Of a stretch of 64,000 nucleotides of DNA, positions 56,556-64,000 are shown piece by piece (the first letter of the stretch is position 1; the number at the start of each line of letters is the position of its first letter). Under the pieces are notes generated by a model. The model did no database searches, was not told the DNA's origin, and saw nothing but the letters and a program-made list of their open reading frames with translations. The position numbers and the translations under genes are program-made. Origin of the DNA: Cyclaneusma minus (Eukaryota > Ascomycota > Leotiomycetes > Marthamycetales > Marthamycetaceae); the NCBI GenBank assembly GCA_037179335.1, contig JAKZHN010000034.1, positions 186,001-250,000 of the forward strand, written 5' to 3'.

Positions 56556-59416
56556 ATGGCTGCCCGGACCCGTGCACCCTTTCACAGGGTAGATACCGAC
56601 AATGTCGCGGCAGGAAGCCCGTCTTCTTCCTCCAGTGAAGATATAAGCAGTGTTGAAGGCAAAACCGTTAAGGTTGATTTCTTTCCTGTTAGCCAGACCG
56701 ATAGTATCCCCTTATCATACGACGAGAAGGAGAGCGAGAGCCCGAGGATTCTACATCTCGGTCATGGAGACAACTTCCCGATCGACTTTGACGCCCTTCA
56801 ACCACAGAAGGTGATCGTCGTTCCAGACGAGGACGATGAATTCATCGACCCCCGTCTGAAAAACTATCCCATTCCCCTAGTCGCAAAGACGGTTGATCTT
56901 CACAATGATCCGACGTAAGTTTGATAGCCTATCTCATACATGACCTCTGCTAATCATCTACAGTGAACATATTCTGACCTTCAGGTTCTGGACCTTGTCT
57001 ACGTTCTGGGTTGTTGTCGGATGCGCAGTATCGTCTTTCTACTACTTCAAACCCTACGTCATCAGCTTGAGCAGTCTTGCAGTCCAGATGCTTTCTTGGG
57101 GGATGGGCTATGGCATGGCTAAGTGGCTTCCTAAGCGGACATTCAATACGTTTGGCTACAAATGGAGCTTCAATCCCGGACCGTGGAATGCTAAAGAGCA
57201 TGCCTTGATTGTCGTTGCATATTGGGGAAGTGTAAGTTGCAGGCCACTTTAAACACAACAGCAATCTCTTGAATCTTCTATGTTATTATTCTTATGCTAA
57301 CTGAAAATAGTGTTCGACTGCATATGGCCTAGGTTAGCCCATTCACTAGCTTCTCTGTATTTCGCCTGTCTAGATTTCTTTACTAAAACAATACAGGTCC
57401 AATCTCCGCCTTGGAGCTTTACTACGAGAAAAAACTGAATCCTGGATGGGGTATTGCTTTCCTGCTCACGACACAAATGATTGGCTACGGGTATGTGGAA
57501 CTTCCGAGTCTCTAGTTCAAAATCACTAATTCTTTCAAAAGTATGGCCGGCCTTTACCGCGATATACTTGTCCGCCCACCCAAGTTGTACTATCCCGGTA
57601 TCCTTCCCACCGTGGCTCTGTTTAACACCATGCATCGCAATCCATCGGTTACCAAAAACTCACTCCGCTTCTTCTGGATCGTTGCCTGCTGCGCCTTCGT
57701 TTATGAATGGCTTCCATCGATGATCTTCCCCCTCCTCTCATCCATTCCCCTCGTCTGCTATTTCCCACACGGAAAGTGGATCGGCTACGTCCTTGGCTCT
57801 GGTTACTACGGCTTCGGTCTGTTAGATTTTACTCTGGATTGGAATTACGCGTCCTTCCTCTCGCCCCTACACACCCCCTTATGGGCGAACGCCCATCAAT
57901 TCCTTGGCGCCATGGCCGCTGTCTATTTCTTATACCCTCTGATGTACTTCAACAACGCCCTAAACGCCCTAAACGCCAAGACCTTTCCTCCAATGAGCAG
58001 TGACACTTTCGACGATACTGGCGCAACGTACAACATCACTTCGGTAATCACTGCCGACTATAAGCTTAACCAGACTGCTATGGACAACTATTCGAAACCA
58101 TACTGGTCCGCTCCCTACGCGATGACTTTCTTCTGGGTAACTATACCATTGTTCTTTAATTTGAATTGGGCTAATTTGTGTTCAAGGGTTTTGCTTCCTC
58201 AACAGGCGCTCTGACTTACGCCCTGTTCTGGTACGGCAAATCGTCCTGGGAGAGCTTGAAAGACGGCTGGAAAAACCGCCGCTCAGACTACGATGCGGAT
58301 CCGTACTTGAAGATCATGGAGATCCACCCTCGCGTGCCTCACTGGTGGTACATTGCACTTCTCCTAGCCTGCACAGCTCTCTCAATCGGGACCCTCTACG
58401 GCGCAGGCTTGCAACTCCCCTGGTGGGGATTTCTCGCAATCTCGTTCATCTCCTTCATCTTCACATTCCCAAACGGCATCCTGTTCGGTGTTGCCAATAT
58501 GCAAGTCGGCATGGCCTTCCTGTCCGAAGTCATCACCCACCGGGTGGGCTGTTTGCTGGCCAGCCCGTGGCTGTACTTAGTGCGCTCTCTTTTGGTAGCC
58601 AGATCTTGGAGCAGAATTTGAACCTTATATCGGATTATAAATTCGGCTTCTATATGAAAATTCCCGAGAAAGAGATGTTTATTGGTCAGGTGTGGGGGAC
58701 TCTACTGGGTCCATTCATAAATATCGGCATGATGCGTAAGTCTTTCCTGCTCAGAAGACACCCTTGTAATATGACGTGCTAACAATAGCTTGTCAGGCTT
58801 CATCATCGACAACATCGGAAAAGAGGTATTAGTCGACGGCAACTCCTCATGGTACGCGCTGAAAACAAAGAACTTCTACTCGTTGTCCGTCATCTGGGGT
58901 ATCCTCGGGCCCAACGTGTTTTTCGGCGGCAACAGCATGTACCGCTTCGTCTCCTACGGCTTCTTCGTCGGTCCCGTCGTCGTCGCCATGGCCTATGGAA
59001 TCCACGGGTGGAAGCCACACTGGAACATCGAAGAGAAATTCAACCCGACTCTGTTCTTCTACGGCTGCAGTATTTTCCCAATCTACCAGACTACGAATCT
59101 GCTGACCACGTCTTTGCTCTCTATCTTCTTGTATGTTCTTGCCCCCTCCCTATTTCCCAATAACCAACCAGTCACACTAACGACGCTTTTTTTCCCCCAC
59201 AGTATGGGCTATGTCTATCGCTACCACCCTGTTTGGTTCCGCAAGTACAACTACCTGCTGGGTGTAGGTCTCGATTGCGGCACGCAGGTTATGCAGACTG
59301 TCATGGTCTTTGGCATCAACCTGCCCGGCGTGACCATGCCGCAGTGGTGGGGCAACACTCCCACTTATCCCGATCGCTGTTTCCCGCCTGCCGATCTGCC
59401 GTTTTCTCCTACCTAG
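56556..59416 (+). CDS. OPT-family oligopeptide transporter with a frame break
   Basis: Eight exons: 56556-56914, 56964-57231, 57311-57332, 57397-57490, 57542-58136, 58187-58735, 58797-59130 and 59203-59416; exon 3 is 22 nt. The product (about 810 residues) is a multi-span peptide/metal-chelate transporter of the fungal Opt2-like group: NYPIPLVAKTVDLHNDPT, then LTFRFWTLSTFW at the first helix, LSWGMGYGMAKWLP, FNPGPWNAKEHALIVV, LLTTQMIGYGMAGLYRDI, and near the C-terminus QILEQNLNLISDYKFGFYMKIPEKEMF and WGPNVFFGGN-like loops. The N-terminal 110 residues are acidic and cytosolic. The frame is broken near 58530-58545 in exon 6: AFLSEVIT reads in one register and GGLFAGQPVAVLSALSF in another. Total exon length is two over a multiple of three, consistent with a 2- or 5-nt insertion (CACCG between ATCACC and GGTGGG fits). 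Everything else is intact, so recent loss or a sequence error are both possible. Confidence 0.88.
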
Positions 59417-60119
59417 AGAGCCTGTTGTGTGGCTTGTGTTGCTGCTGCTGGTGAGGTGTATACAGGTGTTTCGATGTTGTGTTATCGGGAATGAAGGATG
59501 TGGTGGGAGGGAGAGAAAACTGGGCAGGTACCAGGCCACCAGTGCAGGAGAAAAGCGTATTCAGTGAGCTGAGGTCAATGAAATTTCACGATAATGAAGA
59601 CATGGTATATGGTATATAGGGCGAATACTAGTAATATAATCAACTCTCTTTTTGAACGGCGCGAAGGAAACTGAAGTCGCTAAAAAAAACCTGCTGGGCG
59701 GACACTTCGCAAGGGATACTCTTCCACAAGCAAAACATCAAAGGACACGCAGAAAATTACAGAAACCAGAAAACAGAATCTGTTTGTCTCAATATTGTCG
59801 CCACGATCCAAGGTTGAGCAGCTCGGTCAGGTGTCTGAGTACTCCCCCACGAGGTGTATCTCTTATCTCTTCCTGCATCCGCCTATCTTTCATATACATA
59901 TATTCACAGCTTGCTCGGAAGCATGAAATGCAGATAGTAAGGCGGGATGCAACCCTTTAGGGAAGCTGGTAGCACATCACAGTGCTAAAGTTTACGCTGC
60001 GAGGCGGGAGAATAGAAGCCCTGGTCACAGTGTCCGATAAGCACAATCGACTTCGTTGTATTGCCGTGCCTCACAAACTGTCTATCTTCTTGGTTTCGCC
60101 TGACCCGGCTGCAGCCACT
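59417..60119. other. Intergenic between convergent genes
   Basis: No gene seen; 3' flanks of the OPT and TRM140 genes. Confidence 0.45.
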
Positions 60120-61463
60120 TCAGCTCGGTGGCAAGGTATCTGGTTTCCTGAAACGCCCTTGTAACCAGCAGCGATACATCTTGATCTGCTTGGCTCTGTT
60201 CACGAGTAGTCTCCGGTCAACACCCAGGTCGACGATCTCGAAACTTGGACTTGCAGGACTAGGACTACTCGAACTACTCGGACTTGGACTTGCATGACTT
60301 GAACTTTCTTCGTCCTTCGCAGACTCGGCAGCTCCCTCGCCACTCCAGATAGCAGCCAGCTCGTCCTGCTCAAAGAAGTAGACTCGTGTGCCGTCGCCAC
60401 GGACGTAGAAGTTCTCTTGCATGTATCTGCCCTTCTTGAACCTGACTTGGGCCAAGTCTCCTCTTCCGTAGTCTCGGAAAAGAACTTCGCCGCCGGGTTT
60501 CAACAGCCGGTAGACGTTGCTCACAGCTTGTTTCCACTGCTCGGGAGAGAGCGCCGAGAAGATGAAAATCATCAGAACCACGTCGACAGAGCCTTCTGAA
60601 AGGTCGGGTGGCAGCTCAGTACCTGCAGCATCCCAAACATCGGCTTGCATGTTTTCGGTGTTATACTGGTCACTGCTGCGCATCACCTGGACAGCTTGCT
60701 TGGAGAAATCGCAGGCATGGATCTTGAGACATGGATTTTTATTGTGTGCGAGAATGGGAAAAGCGGTATTACCAGCGCCGGCACCTACTTCTAGTAACGT
60801 GGCAGGACCAGAGTCTTCCTGTGTGACCTTGGAGAGAATGGGAAATTCCTGCTGAAGCCACTTGCGGTTTTTGAAGAAATTTGCAGTGTTGTTTTTGTAG
60901 AAGATGTTCCACCATTTCGCTGGATCGGAGTTGAAGCGTTCTGTGAAGTGACACGGTCAGTATTGAGCTTTGCCAGAGCGAGATCTTCAATATGAGGAGA
61001 GGAGATTGCAAATCAGATAGGAGCGAAAGACATTGCTAAATTTGTTTCGTTCATGAATTTTCAGATGAACTATGCATAAGGTTTGAATCATCAGGTTGCA
61101 TGGGGATGAGAAGAAAGAGAAAGAAGGCAACGTACGTTTGTCAAAATCCGACACCGGCGCCTCTCGCTGTTTGGCGTACTGGACCTCGGAATATTCCTTG
61201 TAAGCGTCGTCAGTCTCAACGTGGTCCCAAGCATTGAACTCGAAGACATCGTCATTCTCCTTCAGAATGCGCGAGCCGAATTTGAAGGGTTCAGTCTGTT
61301 TCGAACTGGTTGCGGGATCATGAGATCTGTGAGGCGGCACTGCATCTGTAGCTTCTTCACCAGCGGCGCTCGAAGCCGGCTCCTCAACATGCAGCGCAGC
61401 CATTGCCGAGTCCAATAACGGATCGGAAGGCGCCTGAGTAGGGTCTGGTACTTGAGCAGACAT
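60120..61463 (-). CDS. TRM140: tRNA N3-methylcytidine methyltransferase
   Basis: Two exons, 61463-61136 and 60940-60120 (intron 195 nt); 382 residues. Trm140/METTL2-type enzymes use S-adenosylmethionine to make m3C at position 32 of the anticodon loop of tRNA-Thr and tRNA-Ser. The junction gives the hallmark block DKQRFNSDPAKWWNIFYKNN, then TANFFKNRKWLQQEFP. Motif I is LLEVGAGAGNTAFPIL at about 158-173, followed by IHACDFSKQAV (cofactor ribose loop), ADVWDAAGTELP, and VDVVLMIFIFSALSPEQW. LLKPGGEVLFRDYGRGDLAQVRFKKGRYMQENFYVRGDGTRVYFF is the conserved C-terminal core, interrupted before the last strand by a Ser-Pro-rich insertion (SSSHASPSPSSSSSPSPAS region). The N-terminal 75 residues are disordered. 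The start is the ATG at MSAQVPDPTQ; the frame is open further upstream to 61688. Divergent from COQ10 with a gap of about 395 bp. Confidence 0.92.
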
Positions 61464-61858
61464 GTTGGAGCGGCTCTGCAGGTCGCGGGGGCTGTGGTGT
61501 GTTTGTTGGAGTTGTCGGAGAAATGGTGAAGAGGATTGAAGAGCTGCGTGTTGGGAAAGATTTTGACGAGAAATTAGAGTGGGCGCTGGACTAGCGCGCT
61601 TGCCCGGCCCGTCTAAATCGCCGATTTCGCGATCTAGCGGCCGCTGGCGTGCCGATAAACCCCCGGCTGCATCAATCCAGTCGCTCAAAACGCATCCAAA
61701 TTGTCAATGACCTCACGAGTTCCGGTGATAGACATTAAGGCTAGTCAGTCGCTGAGAACTCAATTGGTCTCCCATCATGCCCTGTTTATGACACCCGACC
61801 GCCGTACGACGTTCGACCATCACGAACCACAACCTCTCTAAGCTACAGTCTCCTCAAA
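61464..61858. promoter_or_regulatory. Divergent promoter TRM140/COQ10
   Basis: The 395-bp gap between the two ATGs must carry both promoters. A GC-rich segment with GCGGCCGC lies at about 61635. No specific factor site is assigned. Confidence 0.4.
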
Positions 61859-62608
61859 ATGTCCTGCAAAGCTATCCCGAGAGCTTGGAGTCCCGCTCGA
61901 CTACCCTTTGCGCCAGCATGTCGAACTCGACAACAGCGACGTAGCTTCATGAACCTGCCCGGCACCGAGCCGCAGTCCTTCCGCGCAACCCGCATCCTCC
62001 CCTACCCCTCCACATCCCTCTATACCATCATCGCCGACATCGAGAGCTACTCGAGCTTCGTCCCCTACTGTCTGGAATCGCGCGTCACCAAATACAGTCA
62101 CCCTGACTCCGACGGCCGCGCCTGGCCATCTTCTGCGGACCTCAAAGTTGGCTTTGGCTCCTATTCTGAAGTTTTCACTTCGCGTGTCTACTGCGTGCCC
62201 AACACCATCGTCGAAGCGCTCGCCGGCGATGCCGAAACCTCGATCCCAAAAGACAAGCTACAGCACCATTCAGATCACTTTGAAGCGCCTAGAGTGCCCA
62301 ATGATATCTTCAAGAGCTTGAAGACGAGATGGGAGTTACGGCCATTCCATTATAAGCCACCGACGGGCCAGCCGCAGAGCGACATGACCGTGCATCCACC
62401 GCGGGATCAGACCGAGGTGAGTTTGAGCTTGGAGTTTGAGTTCTCGAACCCGCTGTATGCCATGGCGGCGAAGGCCGCGGCGCCTAAGGTGGCAGGTATT
62501 ATGATTGAGGCATTTGAGGATAGAGCAAGAGAGGTCATTGATGGACCGGGAGCAAAGAAAGTCGAAGGGAAGATTGGGGGTAAGATTGGTGGGAATATGG
62601 GGTTTTAG
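61859..62608 (+). CDS. COQ10: Coenzyme Q-binding START-domain protein Coq10
   Basis: An intronless 249-residue protein. Coq10 is a mitochondrial inner-membrane-associated lipid-binding protein that delivers coenzyme Q to its sites in respiration and supports Q synthesis. The first 30 residues (MSCKAIPRAWSPARLPFAPACRTRQQRRSF, written here only as a basic, Arg-rich stretch) fit a mitochondrial presequence. The START/polyketide-cyclase core begins with SFRATRILPYPSTSLYTIIADIESYSSFVPYC, and continues through ADLKVGFGSYSEVFTSRVYC. The C-terminal helix FEFSNPLYAMAAKAAAPKVAGIMIEAFEDRA is typical. A segment with Ser/Thr and His residues (about 125-150) is longer than in yeast and bacterial relatives. 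The last 15 residues are Gly-Lys repeats. Confidence 0.92.
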   Translation: MSCKAIPRAWSPARLPFAPACRTRQQRRSFMNLPGTEPQSFRATRILPYPSTSLYTIIADIESYSSFVPYCLESRVTKYSHPDSDGRAWPSSADLKVGFGSYSEVFTSRVYCVPNTIVEALAGDAETSIPKDKLQHHSDHFEAPRVPNDIFKSLKTRWELRPFHYKPPTGQPQSDMTVHPPRDQTEVSLSLEFEFSNPLYAMAAKAAAPKVAGIMIEAFEDRAREVIDGPGAKKVEGKIGGKIGGNMGF

Positions 62609-63247
62609 ACGAAGACAAAGGGAAGGCTTGGGGGCCACGTGGGGGAATGTGGGGTTCTAGATAAAGAGGGAGGTGGGAGCTGATGCTCCGATGCATTCGA
62701 TGGTCTTTGGGAGAACATGTCCTTTACAGGTGTATAAGGGGGCTTGGGGCTAGCCGGCATGGAAAAGACTTGGTTCTCAATCCAGATGCTATAGAATGAA
62801 TGGACCGATCACTCCTACGGTTGATCTGGATTCCGACGGAAATTCGTTTTTTCAGTGTGTGCGTCTTATCTCCCTTTGTGTTGATTTCCGTTCCCGTGTG
62901 CCATTGGATTCTTTGAGGGCCAAAGAGCGTGAAGATATCTGTTCACGTGACTTGTGGATTCTTTGAGAGCTTGAGAGCGTGGAGATTCGGAGATTCGGGG
63001 TTGTGGTAGCATACAATCGTATTCTTTATACCATTGAAGCATTGTAACCAGACCATCGGGCAGACAGCAGCTGTGAACAAAGACACCATACGTGTATACA
63101 TGTACATATCGACTTCCATATCTCCCATTTTCCACCATTTCCCTGACTTCCTCCAACAAGAAACCATTACTTTACCAGCGTTTCCAACACTTTAGAGATC
63201 TTACGATCCAACAATCTCACCCAACCATCCAAACCCCCAGATTCAAA
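62609..63247. other. Intergenic
   Basis: No gene seen. An imperfect duplicated block (TGTGGATTCTTTGAGAGC and TTGGATTCTTTGAGGGC) at about 62905-62970 is present. Confidence 0.4.
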
Positions 63248-63706
63248 ATGTTCAACTTCCATGGCCGCCGCAAATCGATGTTCGACTTCAGGTCACGTAA
63301 AGATTCCACCTCCTCCATCTCCTCTTCCAAATCAATAAAGCTTTTCGACTTCCGGCCGCGATTTGGTTCATCCTCATCAACCTCATCAACATCCACTGAC
63401 AGCAGCGTCTCTCCATCTCGCTTCCAACTCCGTCGACGATCACAACCACTCGAAACGCACCTAGAAGAACCAGAAGAGAAGTCGACCTACACATTCAAGC
63501 CGAAAAACGCAAGGAATTCGTTTATGGCGAGCACTACCAACCACGGTATGAAGCAGCATCAGGTGATTGAGGAGAACAGGAGGATGTCTCGACAACTCTC
63601 GCCTTATAGCCAGCGTGAACAGGAGTCTTATTTCACAACCAGCGCACATACGCACGGCCATCCAACCTCATCAGCGAGAAAGATACATACACCAACAGGA
63701 CTCTGA
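63248..63706 (+). CDS. Ser/Arg-rich hypothetical protein
   Basis: A 152-residue frame starting MFNFHGRRKSMFDFRSRKDS, without introns. The N-terminus carries three copies of a loose F-D/N-F-basic motif (FNFHGRRKS, FDFRSRKDS, FDFRPRFGS). This is followed by long Ser/Thr runs (SSSSTSSTSTDSSVS) and a mixed polar tail with His and Gln. There are no membrane segments, Cys residues or recognised domain. The composition suggests an intrinsically disordered protein that could be phosphorylated; it may be a lineage-specific gene. An upstream open stretch lacks an in-frame ATG closer than about 150 bp, so the start at 63248 is reasonable. Confidence 0.5.
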   Translation: MFNFHGRRKSMFDFRSRKDSTSSISSSKSIKLFDFRPRFGSSSSTSSTSTDSSVSPSRFQLRRRSQPLETHLEEPEEKSTYTFKPKNARNSFMASTTNHGMKQHQVIEENRRMSRQLSPYSQREQESYFTTSAHTHGHPTSSARKIHTPTGL

Positions 63707-64000
63707 GTAGCTGACCCTTGGGGTCTGCCATCAAGCATGGTTCTTTGTCCGATTTATGGCGAGGGACGGAGCTATGACCTACCAGTGCGCTCAACATTTC
63801 CCTTTGTCCTGGGGGGGTTGTGGAGAACTCCGAGCTATGGCCTTGCGACTCTATCCTTCTTTGTCCAGCTTTTATGGAGAAGGGAAACGGCGCGGATTGC
63901 GAATAGACTTCTTCATTCTCAACGGCTGTCAGCAGAACGACCCACACGTGTTGTTTCTTTTCCACACAATTTTCGGACGACGCTCCAGTACTGTGTAGAG
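63707..64000. other. Window end, no gene seen
   Basis: About 290 bp with only short frames on both strands. Confidence 0.4.

Overview
The window is a piece of nuclear chromosome from a filamentous ascomycete. Evidence: short GT-AG introns, mostly 50-70 nt, often with a CTAAC-like branch site close to the acceptor; a fungal-type LOV photoreceptor; Rcf2, Sfp1, Dsk2, Atg14, Hrd3 and Coq10 homologues; and a CalB-type lipase. A Dothideomycete (Mycosphaerella-like) is my best guess, but the class cannot be proved from this sequence alone. Most protein-coding calls below were rebuilt exon by exon, and joined exon lengths divide by three unless stated.

Layout. 1-6.1 kb: 3' end of a DSK2 ubiquilin gene, two small Cys-rich hypothetical genes sharing an MC...CGH...CxxC pattern, and a tRNA-Gly(UCC). 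6.1-11.3 kb: a kelch-propeller gene and a minus-strand four-exon SFP1 regulator. 14.5-18.7 kb: RCF2 (respiratory supercomplex factor), a 15-bp minisatellite, and a VIVID-type blue-light receptor. 18.7-24.2 kb: gene-poor and AT-rich, with a 1.2-kb terminal-inverted-repeat element. 24.3-37.1 kb: gene-dense, with a secreted CalB-like lipase, a small conserved gene divergent from ATG14, an MFS sugar transporter, HRD3, and a BTB protein. 37.5-44.1 kb: a decayed methyltransferase pseudogene, a second copy of the terminal-repeat element (0.84 kb) with a (TAA)37 tract, then about 4 kb with no recognisable gene. 44.1-53.1 kb: an acidic conserved hypothetical with a 21-nt exon, FRG1, a 2OG-Fe(II) oxygenase-like gene, and an Artemis-type nuclease. 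53.1-56.5 kb: gene-poor, with one orphan reading frame. 56.5-63.7 kb: an OPT transporter with a frame break, TRM140 divergent from COQ10, and a Ser-rich hypothetical.

The genes are mainly unlinked housekeeping functions: proteostasis (DSK2, HRD3), autophagy (ATG14), mitochondria (RCF2, COQ10), tRNA modification (TRM140), growth control (SFP1), DNA repair (Artemis) and light sensing (VVD). I see no convincing biosynthetic cluster or undescribed multi-gene system. The most unusual content is the pair of related inverted-repeat elements, the two broken genes, and the small Cys-rich gene pair.
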